From Planctomycetota bacterium (GTDB taxonomy: Bacteria; Planctomycetota; B15-G4), in the NCBI GenBank assembly GCA_029259725.1, contig JAJDER010000007.1, positions 1 through 46,116 on the forward strand: a stretch of 46,116 nt of DNA, written 5' to 3'. This document shows positions 17,467 through 26,315 of this stretch, one piece after another. The notes under the pieces were generated by a model. It made no database searches. It worked only from the letters and a program-made list of their open reading frames with translations, and was not told where the DNA came from. The stretch's first letter is position 1, and each line of letters starts with the position of its first letter. A program made the position numbers and the translations under genes.

Positions 17467-18468
17467 TCAGCCCAGGACGGTCTGCTTGACCTCGGCGAAG
17501 CCCGCGGGATGCAGGCGCGCGCCGAAGTGGGTCACGAGCGTCGCCGAGCCCAGGCTGGCCAGGTTGCCGGCCTGCTCGCAGCCGAGGCCGTGGGTGATCC
17601 CGTAGAGGAACGCGCCGGCGAACATGTCGCCGGCACCGTTGGTGTCGATCGCCTTGACCGGGTGCGGAGCGATGTCGAGCCACGCCGCGCCGTCCCAGAC
17701 GCGTGAGCCGCGCGACCCGCAGGTGATGGCCAGCACGCCCGCGCGCTGCGCCAGGATGTCGCCGGCCTCCTCGACGCTGTCGGCGCCGGTGAAGCCCTTG
17801 GCCTCGGCCTCGTTGCAGAGCAGCAGGTCGACGCCCTCGCCGAGCACGCGGTCGAGTCCGTCCTTGCAGTACTGGACCATGGCCGGATCGCTGAACGTGA
17901 ACGCGGTCTTCACGCCGTGCTTGCCGGCCAGGGCGCGGGCGTACAGGGCCGTGTCCAGCGAGTTGGGTGTGCTCACCAGGTAGCCTTCGACGTAGAGGTA
18001 CTCGGCGGCGGCGAGCTCGGCCTCCACGACCTGATCGGGCGAGAGGTTGGCGCTGATCCCGAGGTTGGTGTTCATCGTCCGCTCGGCATCGGGCGTGATC
18101 ATCACCAGGCAGGTGCCGGTGCGGCCGTCGGTGCCCTTGTCGGTGTGGACGTTGGTGGCCACGCCCGCGGCGCGCATGTCCTCGGCGAAGAAGCGACCAT
18201 TGTCGTCGTCGGCGATGCGGCACGAGTAGTAGCAGCGCCCGCCGAGCTGCGCGAGGGCATGGATCGTGTTGGCCGCGGAGCCGCCGCCGGTGAGGCGGTG
18301 GCGCACGCCGGTCAGCGCGTCGATCAGCGTCTCCTGCCGCGCCTCGTCGACGAGCGTCATCAGGCCCTTCTCGACGCCGAGATCGCGCAGCTGCTCGTCG
18401 GTGGTCTCGATCTCGGTGTCGACCAGGGCGTTGCCCACGCCGTAGACGTCGTACTTCTTTGCGGTCAT
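17467..18468 (-). CDS. PfkB-family sugar/nucleoside kinase (adenosine-kinase-like)
   Basis: A 333-residue ribokinase/PfkB-fold kinase. Substrate-binding GGGSAANT (61-68), the internal lid region, and the C-terminal anion-hole/catalytic signature DTNGAGD (275-281, base D281) followed by MFAGAFLYG are complete. The opening DVYGVGNALVDTEIETTDEQL and KGLMTLVDEARQ match the bacterial adenosine-kinase-like subgroup. The reaction is most likely ATP plus adenosine (or a related nucleoside/sugar) to the 5'-phosphate. I start at the ATG giving MTAKKYDVYG; the open frame extending upstream to about 18801 runs over the divergent intergenic region. It is convergent with the sulfatase and divergent from the HAF-repeat gene. 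Confidence 0.88.
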   Translation of the reverse strand: MTAKKYDVYGVGNALVDTEIETTDEQLRDLGVEKGLMTLVDEARQETLIDALTGVRHRLTGGGSAANTIHALAQLGGRCYYSCRIADDDNGRFFAEDMRAAGVATNVHTDKGTDGRTGTCLVMITPDAERTMNTNLGISANLSPDQVVEAELAAAEYLYVEGYLVSTPNSLDTALYARALAGKHGVKTAFTFSDPAMVQYCKDGLDRVLGEGVDLLLCNEAEAKGFTGADSVEEAGDILAQRAGVLAITCGSRGSRVWDGAAWLDIAPHPVKAIDTNGAGDMFAGAFLYGITHGLGCEQAGNLASLGSATLVTHFGARLHPAGFAEVKQTVLG

Positions 18469-18771
18469 GGACTCGGCTCGTGCGGGTGCGGGGTGGAGGC
18501 GGGGTGTGGGGAAGCGCCGCAAGTTAACGGATGCGGCGAACGAGGCAAGGACCGCGCGGGCGCCTGAGAGGGCTGATGGGATGGACCCGTGCTCGGGGAG
18601 GGGGCCTGCTTGAACCTGAGGCCGCCATTGGGGGCGCGGCCGCGCTGTTCGGTGATGGCAACGGCGCCTTCCCCGACACGCTCGACATGGTTTTTGGGCG
18701 TGATGTGCGCGCGCGGGTTCCTTCCCAGGTCTCAGCGACAGTTCCCGCACCTTGCTCCTGAGGGTTGCCCC
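18469..18771. other. Divergent intergenic region
   Basis: 303 nt between two divergent genes must hold promoters for both. A TTAACT-like -10 on the minus strand, about 55 nt from the kinase start, is the best sigma-70 candidate. I see no operator, RNA gene or small reading frame worth naming here. Confidence 0.4.
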
Positions 18772-20289
18772 ATGACCACGCATGCACCCACCCGCCTTCA
18801 CAGTGTCCCTCCACGCGCGCGCCTCGCGGTCCGGACCGCCTTCAGGTGTGTCGTCGCCGCGATCATGGTCGTGGTGCCGTCAGGGCTGGTCAGCGCCCAA
18901 CTGGCCACGTTCACGCCGCTCGGCGATCTCCCCGGCGGTGGCGACGACAGTCAGGCCGAGGACGTCTCGGCCGACGGCACGACGGTGGTCGGCTACAGCA
19001 TCTCCGACACGAGCATCGGTATCGGCGAGCTGTTCCGCTGGACGGCCGGCGCCGGCATGGAGGGGATGGGCTTCATCGACGTCTCGTTCCCGGAGAGCTG
19101 GGCCCAGGCCGTCAATGCGGACGGCTCGGTGATCGTGGGCGTGAGCAAGGACCAGGCCGGGCCGCCCTGTCCGCCCGACGCCCACGCCGTCCGCATCGTG
19201 GACGGGACGATGCACGCGCTCGGGACGCTGCGCTGCTGGAGCGTGGCGCGCGACGTGTCGGACGACGGGCAGGTGGTCGTCGGTGACCTCGACACCGAGC
19301 CCATCCCGGGCATCCTCTTCCGCAAGACGTTCCGCTGGTCGGCGGACAACCCGCTGTCGTTCGCGATCATCGAACCCCAGGCGCCGTACGAGCACTCGTT
19401 CTACGGAGTGACGAACGGCGACGGAAGCGTGGTGGTGGGGTGGGGCGTGCAGGGCGCCAACACCGGTGGCTACCGCTGGACGGCGTCGACCGGGACGCTG
19501 GATCTCGGCCCGGGCACGGCCTGCTACGAGGTGTCGGCCGACGGAGACGTGGTGGTCGGGAGCGCGGGGAGCAACCCGGCGCGATGGACGCTGGCCGGGG
19601 AGTGGCAGCAACTCTCGCCCAACCACGACCTCTTCGGTGGAGAAGCACGCGACGCCTCGGCCGACGGCTCCGTCATCGTCGGCGACGCCCACGGACCCGG
19701 CTACGAGTACGGCTTCCGCTGGTCTGCGGCCAATGGCATGTGGAACCTGAACACGCTGCTCACCAACTACCATGGCGTCGACCTGACGGGCTGGGACCTC
19801 AAGACGGCACGCGGCGTGTCGGCCGACGGGCGCGTGATCGTGGGGAGAGCCATCAACCCCAACAGCGACGTCGAGGCCTACCGCGTGGACCTGCCACCGG
19901 ATCCGTGGGCGGAACTCGGCGGCGCGCTGGAAGGCACGCCCGGCGTGGCGTTCCCGAGCGAGCCACCGGAGCTGAATGCGGTCGGGACGCTCGTGGCCGG
20001 GCAGCTGGTGCGCCTCGAGCTGTTGAACGCGCGCCCTTCGGCGCAGGCTTCGCTGGTCATCGGGCTGAGCGCGCTGAACGCGCCGTTGCTGGGAGGGACG
20101 CTCGTGCCCGATCCGCTGTCGATCGTCCCGCCGTTCTCCACGAACAACCAGGGCCAGTTGGCGCTCACGTCCCCGTGGCCCGCAGGTGTCCCGAGCGGTG
20201 TCGACATCTACTACCAGTACTGGATCGACGATCCGCAGGGGCCCGCCGGCTACTCGGCGTCGAACGGCCTGCGCTCGACGACGCCCTGA
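18772..20289 (+). CDS. Exported HAF-repeat protein with phylum-type C-terminal module
   Basis: A 505-residue exported protein: basic N-terminus, long hydrophobic signal (about residues 17-42, ending LVSAQ), then at least seven HAF-type repeats. Each has the core S/NADGxVVVG, for example DVSADGTTVVGYS, AVNADGSVIVGVS, DVSDDGQVVVGD, EVSADGDVVVGS, DASADGSVIVGD and GVSADGRVIVGR, probably forming a beta-propeller. The last ~120 residues (about 385-505) are a different domain with IGLSALNAPLLGG, WPAGVPSGVDIYYQYWIDD and a terminal ASNGLRSTTP. The same module closes the proteins at 26987 and 35034. I infer a cell-surface or extracellular protein. The function is unknown; the start ATG is fixed by the signal peptide. 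Confidence 0.8.
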   Translation: MTTHAPTRLHSVPPRARLAVRTAFRCVVAAIMVVVPSGLVSAQLATFTPLGDLPGGGDDSQAEDVSADGTTVVGYSISDTSIGIGELFRWTAGAGMEGMGFIDVSFPESWAQAVNADGSVIVGVSKDQAGPPCPPDAHAVRIVDGTMHALGTLRCWSVARDVSDDGQVVVGDLDTEPIPGILFRKTFRWSADNPLSFAIIEPQAPYEHSFYGVTNGDGSVVVGWGVQGANTGGYRWTASTGTLDLGPGTACYEVSADGDVVVGSAGSNPARWTLAGEWQQLSPNHDLFGGEARDASADGSVIVGDAHGPGYEYGFRWSAANGMWNLNTLLTNYHGVDLTGWDLKTARGVSADGRVIVGRAINPNSDVEAYRVDLPPDPWAELGGALEGTPGVAFPSEPPELNAVGTLVAGQLVRLELLNARPSAQASLVIGLSALNAPLLGGTLVPDPLSIVPPFSTNNQGQLALTSPWPAGVPSGVDIYYQYWIDDPQGPAGYSASNGLRSTTP

Positions 20290-20311
20290 AGATGTCGGCG
20301 GCGTGCTCGGC

Positions 20312-23300
20312 TCACGGACCCCACGACCACGCGCCGAAGACCCACGTGTCGCCCAGGGGTTCGTCGATTCGAGAGCCCCCGAACTGCAGCAGCCGTCGTC
20401 GCCGCGTGTCGTAGGCGATGCGCGCGAAGTGACGCGTCCCTGGCGCGGGCGCGTGCTCGGCACTCCAGAGGCTGCCGTCCCAGACCCACCACTCCGAGAG
20501 GTCCGTGCCCAGGACGCCGTTGCCTCCGAGCATGACGACACCTCCGAGTGACGGTGCGTCTGTCATGGCGTGTCGGCAGCGTGGGTGAGGGGCGGGGCTC
20601 ATCGGCGCGGCCGTCCGGCGGCTCCAGGACGTCCCGTCCCACTCCCAGAGGTCGGCCAGCGTGTCGAAGGTCCCGGCCTCTTGCGCCCCGCCGAACAAGA
20701 CCGTGACACTGCGCGACGTGTCGTACGCCATCCCGTGGAGGGAGCGAGGCACCGGAGCATCAGGCACGACGAGCTGTTCCCAGTCGCTGCCGTCCCACTC
20801 CCAGGTGTCGCCGAGGTCGCGCCGATCGGCGCGGCCGCCGAAGAGGACGACGCGCTCGCGCCGCACGTCGTAGGCCATCGCGTGGTTCGCGCGCGGGGAG
20901 GGCGAGTCGTCCGGGCGGCACGCGGTCCACGTCACTCCGTCCCAGAGCCAGGTGTCGCCCAGGACACCTTCACCGAGACCGCCGAAGAGCACGGTGACAC
21001 CGCGGCGCGCGTCATAGGCGGCGGCGGCGTACGACCGGGCCGGAGGTGAGACGGGCGCAGCGGCGCAGGTCCACGCCGAGCCGTCCCACTCCCACGTGTC
21101 GTCGAACCAGGGGCCGGCGCTGGACGCGCACCCGCCGAAGAGGACGGTGACTCCGCGCGCGCTGTCGTGCGAGAAGGCATGGGCGAAGCGTGCCGCCGGA
21201 GCGCGTGCATCGGGCCGGCGCATCACCCAGAACTCATCGTGCGCGAGACCGGGTGCGGCCAGCGCGAGCAACCAGGCCAGAGCGTGCGCCAGCGGGCGGA
21301 TCGTCGCGCGCATCAGGTCGGCCGACGCTGACGTCGAGCGCACCGCGGGCACGGCATCGGCGCGCACCGCGGCCCGGGCCAGCGCGGCGCGGCCGGCGCC
21401 CAGCAGCGACAGCGGCGGCTGATGCCAGGTGCCGGCCTCGAGCACCGTCCCCACGATCGACCTCGGACCGAAGGGTGTGTCCCGAGCGCGCGTCGTGGCT
21501 TGATCTGCGGCGAGCGCCGCTCGGAGTGCGACCAGACGCGGGGGCCGGCCCGCAGCGCCGAGCGCGGCCGCGACGTGCTCCGCCCGGGCGTCGGTGCCGA
21601 GCCGCTGCCACCAGCGCGTGGCCAGCTCCGCGACGCTGGCCAGCGCTTCCTCGCTTGGACCTTCGAGCGAGAGCAACTCGACGTGAAGGTCCACCGCCGT
21701 CCCGAGGTCCTCGGCGCGCCCGGTGTCCTCCAGCATGCGCGCGTAGTGGCGGCGGGCGCTCGGGGCCAGGTGCCTCGCTCGCTCGTACCCCGCGCGCGCG
21801 CGGTCGAGCTCCCCGCGCGCGGCGTGGACGTCGGCGCGAACGCACAGATGGCGACTCCATGGGTCCGGGAGAGGGAGCGTCTCGGCCAGCTCGAGGTAAT
21901 GGGTGGCCGCCTCCACGTCTCCGATCTGGCACGCGGAATCCGCGATCGCATACGCGAGGAACCCAGCGTCCCCGAACGTGTCGAAGGCGCGCACCAGGCG
22001 CGGATAGGCGAGCGCGTGTCGACCCAGCTCGCGCAGCAGTTGGCCGCTGGCGGCGTCCACGAGCGGGTCCGGCTCCGGACGGAGGTCGAGCGCCGACCAC
22101 GCTCGTGTGCTCAGTTCGACATCTCCGATGAGATAGGCGAGGAGTCCGAGCGCGCGCCGGTCCGTCTCCGTTGCCTGCTCGACGATCGCGACGTCGGGTC
22201 GCTCGCCGGTCGCGAAGGCGGCCCATGCGCGCGCCGTGACGGGACAGGCGGCCGTCAGGGTGGACGACGGTCGCGGGCGCGGAGACGAGGAGGAGCGCGC
22301 TCGGGCGAGCGCGACGACGTCCCGCTCCAGCCGGATGTCGCTCCGCCCAGGCGCCAGCGCGACGAGTTCGTCATAGGCCGCGAGCGCGCTCTCGGCGCCC
22401 TGCCCGAGATCGAACGGCAACGGTAGGTCTCCGGGCGCCTCCGACCACAGGTCCCACACGCGCGACTCGTGCATCGGGTCGAGCAGGGCCAGGCGCGCCT
22501 GGCGGTGCAGTGAGCTCACGCGCTCGGGCAGCGTCAACCGATGCCATCCCCAGTAGCCCGCCAGGCAGGCGAGCGAGATGACGAGGATCGCGCTGATGCT
22601 TGCGGCCGCCACGAGCGAGCGGTTCCGGCGCAGCGCCTTGCGCGTGCGAGACACCAGCCCGGGTCGTCGCGCGGCGATCGGGCGGAGCTCGAGGATGGCT
22701 TGCAGGTCGTCGCCCAGGGCGCGCGCACTCGCGTAGCGCTGCGCTGCGTCCTTCTCCATCGCCTTGAGCAGGACGGTCTCGAGTTCGGGAGGGACGCGTG
22801 ACGTGATCTTCCGGGGTGGGCGCGGTTCACGGGTCAGGACCTGGTGCAGCACCTGTTCGGTCGTGTCGCCGCCGTACGGTCGCTCGCCGGTCACCAGCTC
22901 GTAGAGCACGACGCCGAGCGCATACACGTCCGTCGCCGGTCCGAGCCCGCCCCTGTCGGCCGTGATCTGCTCCGGCGCCGCGTAGTGTGGTGAGCCGAGG
23001 AAAGCGCCCGTCCTCGAGAGCGTCTCGGCCTCGAGGTCCCGCACGAGGCCGAAGTCCAGGAGCACCGCGCGGTCGTCGGGCGTGATGCGGATGTTGGAGG
23101 GCTTGACGTCGCGATGGACGATGTCAGCTTCGTGCACAGCGTGCAGCGCGCGGGCGAGGTCACGACCCCAGCGCACGATCTGCGAGACCGCGATGTCCAT
23201 CGCCGCGTTCGTGTGGGCACGGTCACCGGGCGCCGAGAGGAACGCAGACAGGTTGCGTCCCGGCACGTACTCCATCGCGAGGTAGAGCACACCCCGCTCC

Positions 23301-23761
23301 TCACCGGCGCCGTGGATGCCCACGATTCCGGGATGGTGCAGCCGGCCGATGGCGCGTGCCTCGCGCCGGAACCGCTCGGTCGATTGCTTCGCCTCGAGCG
23401 GCGCCGCGCGCAGCAGCTTCAAAGCCACCAGTCGCCGCAGCGAGAGCTGCTCCGCCAGGAACACCTCGCCCATCCCGCCCTGCCCGATCCGGGAGACGAG
23501 ACGGAAGTCACCGATGCGCTCGAAGGGCAGCGACGCGCCCTCTTCTCGCGACTCGAACAGGTGCAGATCCTCGAGCAGCGCGAGCCGGTGTTGTAGCTCG
23601 TCGGAGTGCTTGGCGTGGCTCGCCATGATGCGGTCGATGCCTCGCCGCCCCTCCGACTCGGCCGCTCGAAGGCACTCGACCAGGAGCCGCTCGACGGTGT
23701 GATCCGGACCGGGGACAAGCGACGTGTCGGCATCCGGAGGGGGCGTACGGCTCTCACTCAT
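20312..23761 (-). CDS. Transmembrane Ser/Thr protein kinase with TPR-like and Kelch-repeat regions
   Basis: An 1149-residue receptor-like kinase. The Hanks-type kinase domain spans about 86-360: GQGGMGEVFLAE glycine loop, Lys115 (VALKLL), catalytic HRDVKPSN (216-223), DFG (236-238) and SPHYAAPEQ activation segment (257-265). A transmembrane helix is at 383-404. A long region with degenerate TPR helices (about 405-800) follows. At 817 comes MRATIRPLAHALAWLLALAA-PGLA, which looks just like a signal peptide or second membrane span. The last 310 residues hold six Kelch repeats, each with VTVLFGG and DTWEWDG. The frame is uninterrupted, so this is one long protein unless translation also starts at 817. 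The start MSESRTPPPD is 25 nt from the divergent sigma factor start, the usual partner in planctomycetes. Confidence 0.85.
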   Translation of the reverse strand: MSESRTPPPDADTSLVPGPDHTVERLLVECLRAAESEGRRGIDRIMASHAKHSDELQHRLALLEDLHLFESREEGASLPFERIGDFRLVSRIGQGGMGEVFLAEQLSLRRLVALKLLRAAPLEAKQSTERFRREARAIGRLHHPGIVGIHGAGEERGVLYLAMEYVPGRNLSAFLSAPGDRAHTNAAMDIAVSQIVRWGRDLARALHAVHEADIVHRDVKPSNIRITPDDRAVLLDFGLVRDLEAETLSRTGAFLGSPHYAAPEQITADRGGLGPATDVYALGVVLYELVTGERPYGGDTTEQVLHQVLTREPRPPRKITSRVPPELETVLLKAMEKDAAQRYASARALGDDLQAILELRPIAARRPGLVSRTRKALRRNRSLVAAASISAILVISLACLAGYWGWHRLTLPERVSSLHRQARLALLDPMHESRVWDLWSEAPGDLPLPFDLGQGAESALAAYDELVALAPGRSDIRLERDVVALARARSSSSPRPRPSSTLTAACPVTARAWAAFATGERPDVAIVEQATETDRRALGLLAYLIGDVELSTRAWSALDLRPEPDPLVDAASGQLLRELGRHALAYPRLVRAFDTFGDAGFLAYAIADSACQIGDVEAATHYLELAETLPLPDPWSRHLCVRADVHAARGELDRARAGYERARHLAPSARRHYARMLEDTGRAEDLGTAVDLHVELLSLEGPSEEALASVAELATRWWQRLGTDARAEHVAAALGAAGRPPRLVALRAALAADQATTRARDTPFGPRSIVGTVLEAGTWHQPPLSLLGAGRAALARAAVRADAVPAVRSTSASADLMRATIRPLAHALAWLLALAAPGLAHDEFWVMRRPDARAPAARFAHAFSHDSARGVTVLFGGCASSAGPWFDDTWEWDGSAWTCAAAPVSPPARSYAAAAYDARRGVTVLFGGLGEGVLGDTWLWDGVTWTACRPDDSPSPRANHAMAYDVRRERVVLFGGRADRRDLGDTWEWDGSDWEQLVVPDAPVPRSLHGMAYDTSRSVTVLFGGAQEAGTFDTLADLWEWDGTSWSRRTAAPMSPAPHPRCRHAMTDAPSLGGVVMLGGNGVLGTDLSEWWVWDGSLWSAEHAPAPGTRHFARIAYDTRRRRLLQFGGSRIDEPLGDTWVFGAWSWGP

Positions 23762-23786
23762 CTCGCTGATATCGTATGCCTCTCCC

Positions 23787-24395
23787 GTGGTGCCGCGGAG
23801 CCGAGCCCTGGATTCCTTCCGAGACCTGCTGCAACGAGCCAAGGACGGGGATGCGGAGGCCCTCGAAGCCTTGCTCGTCCCGCACCTGCCGGGACTCACG
23901 GGGTTCGTCCGGTTACGGGGTGGGGCGCTCGTGCGCGGGCGCGATTCGAGCGAGGACGTGGTCCAGTCGGTCTGTCGCCAGGTGGTCCACGGGATCGCTG
24001 GTCTCCGCGGCGAGACAGAGCAGGCCTTCAAGCAGTGGCTCTACGCGATCGCGCTGAATCGCGTGCGAGATCGCGTGGACCACCTGCTGGCGGACCGCCG
24101 CGACGTCCGCCGTGAGGTGCCGCTGCCCTTCGACTCGCACGTGGACGACGGCGCCGTGCTGCAGTGCTACGCCACGCTCGAGACGCCGAGCCAGCACGCG
24201 ATGACGAAGGAGGCCATCGAGCGGATCGAGAGCGCGTTCGACCTGCTCCCCGGGGAGTACCGCGACGTGCTCATGTTGACGCGGATCGCCGGCCTGTCCT
24301 ACGCCGAGGTGGCCGCTCAGCTCGGGCGAAGCGAGGGAGCGGTGCGCCAGCTCCTGCACCGGGCGCGAGCCCGCCTCGCCATGCTGCTGGAGTGA
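23787..24395 (+). CDS. ECF-family RNA polymerase sigma factor
   Basis: An extracytoplasmic-function sigma factor of about 202 residues. Region 2 has FRDLLQRAKDGDAEALEALLVPHLPGLTGFVRLR, SSEDVVQSVCRQV and an FKQWLYAIALNRVRD helix that contacts the -10. Region 4 has LLPGEYRDVLMLTRIAGLSYAEVAAQLGRSEGAVRQLLHRARARL for the -35. No anti-sigma gene follows. The divergent membrane Ser/Thr kinase (start 25 nt away) is the probable control partner, as in the ECF-kinase groups described in planctomycetes. There is no ATG start: GTG at 23787 or 23790 gives the best family fit, an upstream GTG at 23724 is possible, and no convincing ribosome-binding site is seen. Confidence 0.85.
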   Translation: MVPRSRALDSFRDLLQRAKDGDAEALEALLVPHLPGLTGFVRLRGGALVRGRDSSEDVVQSVCRQVVHGIAGLRGETEQAFKQWLYAIALNRVRDRVDHLLADRRDVRREVPLPFDSHVDDGAVLQCYATLETPSQHAMTKEAIERIESAFDLLPGEYRDVLMLTRIAGLSYAEVAAQLGRSEGAVRQLLHRARARLAMLLE

Positions 24396-24668
24396 CGTGC
24401 GGAGGACTGCGAAGTCGAAGCGTCCCACGAACAGTTGTCGAGACGCCGAAGGCGCGTCGTGTTCGTGAGCACATGGATGGGCCTTGTCCTGAGCGGCCTC
24501 GGGCTGGACCTGTTCCTGCGCGCGTGCCGGTTCAGCAGGCCGGTCTCTACGCCGAGCGCTCGACAAAGTCGTCGCCAAAGCGGCGCCGTGTCCCGCCGGC
24601 CGCGAGCAGGGTGACCCACCCACGGTGGCTGTCAGCGGGGCCCCCGCCGGGCGAGATCGCCCGACAAG
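24396..24668. other. Non-coding stretch left of the integrated element
   Basis: No supported gene. It contains one copy of TGGCTGTCA (24626-24634), the same 9-mer found near both inner ends of the element. Just before the att repeat there is a perfect 7-bp hairpin, CGGGCGA-GA-TCGCCCG (about 24650-24665), without a T-run. Confidence 0.5.
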
Positions 24669-24714
24669 ATGGCGCGCCCGGCAGGAATTGAACCTGCGAC
24701 CTCCGGTTTAGGAA
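24669..24714 (-). repeat. Left attachment-site copy: 3' half of tRNA-Arg(CCU)
   Basis: 46 bp identical to 34546-34591. On the minus strand it holds the anticodon loop, 3' anticodon stem, T arm, acceptor 3' strand and CCA of the tRNA-Arg gene, plus one base. The 5' half is absent and the neighbouring bases differ, so this is not a functional tRNA. It is the displaced end left by site-specific integration. Confidence 0.92.
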
Positions 24715-25236
24715 CTCTGCCCGGGGTGTCCGTGGGGATTCTAGGGGGTCCAGATCATTAGCGGAGAGGTGGTTTCTCGTCCGTGAGATCCGGGGACGTT
24801 CGCCGACATCCACGGGCTTGGCTGTCAGGGTGGCTGTCAATGGCTGTCAGCGCCGAGGCCAGTTGCGCTTTCCTCACGCGCGCGTACGGGCGTTAGGGGG
24901 CGAGACTCCTAATGCGCGCCGGGGGCGTAATGACCCGAGGTCGGTGGCTTCGCGCTCAGGCCGGCCCGGGGGCCGCTCAGCTTCGCTCGCCGCCCCGCGC
25001 GAGCCGTAGGTCACACGCGAGGTTGAGGGCGCTGGCGCACGGGTCCCGGCCCCTCCGTGTGTCCGATGGCCCCCGGGGGAGGGGGGTACGGGGAAGAAGG
25101 AGGATGAGAGGTCCCACCAACCCCCTCGCGCCCTCGGCCTGTTTCTTCCGCTTCAAGAGGCGTCGGAGGGGGGAGCAGCGTCGTAACGCGAGGTTAGCTT
25201 GGTGAGGGCAATCCCCACTCAGGCGGAGGTCCGTCC
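24715..25236. other. Left-end non-coding region of the element
   Basis: About 520 nt without a gene I can support. It holds the three TGGCTGTCA repeats described separately, an inverted repeat TTAGG-N10-CCTAA (24893-24912), and purine-rich sequence leading to a GGAGG ribosome-binding site for the gene at 25237. The decamer ACGCGAGGTT appears twice (near 25015 and 25187). It is probably the attachment arm plus a promoter region. Confidence 0.5.
24819..24849 (+). repeat. Three direct TGGCTGTCA repeats (putative integrase arm sites, left)
   Basis: Copies lie at 24819-24827, 24831-24839 and 24841-24849, all in the same direction, with starts 12 and 10 bp apart. They are about 105-135 bp inside the left att copy. 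Similar copies near the right end (34492-34512) suggest binding sites for the N-terminal domain of the integrase, or for the excisionase. Confidence 0.65.
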
Positions 25237-25995
25237 ATGCGTCCTGTGGCAATAGCGGTGCTCTGTGCTGCGTGCTCCTGCTTGTCGGCTCTGGTCACCG
25301 TTGGCGTGGTAGCGCCAGGTGAGGTAGCACCTGGTGATGCTGTGCCAGCGGTCATAGAGGCGCAGCGCTTCATCCTTCGTGACGCTGATGGCGTTGAACG
25401 GGCTGAACTCAGGCCCACTGAGGATGGCGCCATACTGAAGCTCTTCCGTCGAGACAGGTTCCACGAGGAACTGTCGGAGCAGGCCGACCCAGTCGTGTTC
25501 TTGTCGTCGTCAGCGCATGGAGGGCGACTCGAAGTTCGAGGACATGAACCTGACGACGGTGGATGGGGCGTCGGGCTGTGTCATGCCGGCATTCACGCGC
25601 TGGGGGGCACGGCATCGGCGTGGGTAGACGCAGAGCCGGGCGCGGTCTTCCTGAAGCACGTGGACGGCGGCTCACTTGTCAGTGGAGGACTTCGACGGGC
25701 CGAGATCACAGCGTCGTCGAAGTGGGACCCGGGAGCCCTTGCACTCGTGCGGGGTGCGGGGGCGGGCGAGTTTGCCGCGCTACTGCCGGCGGCGCTCAGC
25801 GTTGGGGCGAGCGACCAGGATCTGACACTTGAGGCAAGCACCGGGGCCCTAGCAGCTGGTCTCGGTGCGTTTCTTGACGACTATCGATCACACTTCCACG
25901 GGCAAAGCTTCGACGCCTTGAAGGAGTTTCGCGAGAGCATGCGCGGCGACAGGAGCGATGAGGATCCCGCCGACCAGCCGGGTGACGGGAGGTAG
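25237..25995 (+). CDS. Exported or membrane-anchored protein of unknown function (cargo)
   Basis: A 252-residue protein starting with a hydrophobic segment (MRPVAIAVLCAACSCLSALVTVGVV) that should act as signal or anchor. The body shows loosely repeated short units such as RFILRDADGVERAELRPTEDGAILKL, of the type VLxDxxGxxRAxL-x-G, and later DAEPGAVFLKHVDGGSLVSG. This pattern occurs in beta-rich, possibly solenoid or helical-fibre proteins. The acidic C-terminus (FRESMRGDRSDEDPADQP) may be disordered. The start ATG has a GGAGG ribosome-binding site 7 nt upstream. I do not recognise a family. Confidence 0.65.
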   Translation: MRPVAIAVLCAACSCLSALVTVGVVAPGEVAPGDAVPAVIEAQRFILRDADGVERAELRPTEDGAILKLFRRDRFHEELSEQADPVVFLSSSAHGGRLEVRGHEPDDGGWGVGLCHAGIHALGGTASAWVDAEPGAVFLKHVDGGSLVSGGLRRAEITASSKWDPGALALVRGAGAGEFAALLPAALSVGASDQDLTLEASTGALAAGLGAFLDDYRSHFHGQSFDALKEFRESMRGDRSDEDPADQPGDGR

Positions 25996-26084
25996 CAGTA
26001 CCCCCTGTCCGACCACCCCCCTTCGAGCTGCCTCCCACGGCGTAGCGGTCCCGCCGGTGAGTCGCGTCTCGGGGCCGTTGTGGC

Positions 26085-26285
26085 CTAGCTCGCCCCTGGG
26101 GGCCGCGTTCTCGCCAAGCTCAATGCGCCAACGACCCAGCCGAAGATGGACCCTACGAGCGTGAGAACCATCCGGGCCTCTTCGTGCTCCTGTTCGACGA
26201 TATTCATTCCGACGAGTGCGCCTGCAAAGGTGCTGGCGATCAAGATCAGGGCTGCATACGGTGGCTGGTTGCGGTCGGGCATCAT
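26085..26285 (-). CDS. Small two-helix membrane protein (66 aa)
   Basis: Short N-terminus (MMPDRNQPPY), hydrophobic helix AALILIASTFAGALVGMNIV, a charged turn EQEHEEARM, then VLTLVGSIFGWVVGALSL and a basic tail. This helix-charged-turn-helix hairpin resembles small holin-like or membrane-stress proteins, but I recognise no family. It lies between two divergently placed cargo genes in the element. Confidence 0.5.
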   Translation of the reverse strand: MMPDRNQPPYAALILIASTFAGALVGMNIVEQEHEEARMVLTLVGSIFGWVVGALSLARTRPPGAS

Positions 26286-26315
26286 GCGGAAGTCTATCAG
26301 GTCGATCCTGACGTC

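Noticed and set aside
24669..24714. A second tRNA gene
   Set aside because: Only the 3' half is present; acceptor 5' strand, D arm and 5' anticodon stem are missing. It is the att copy.
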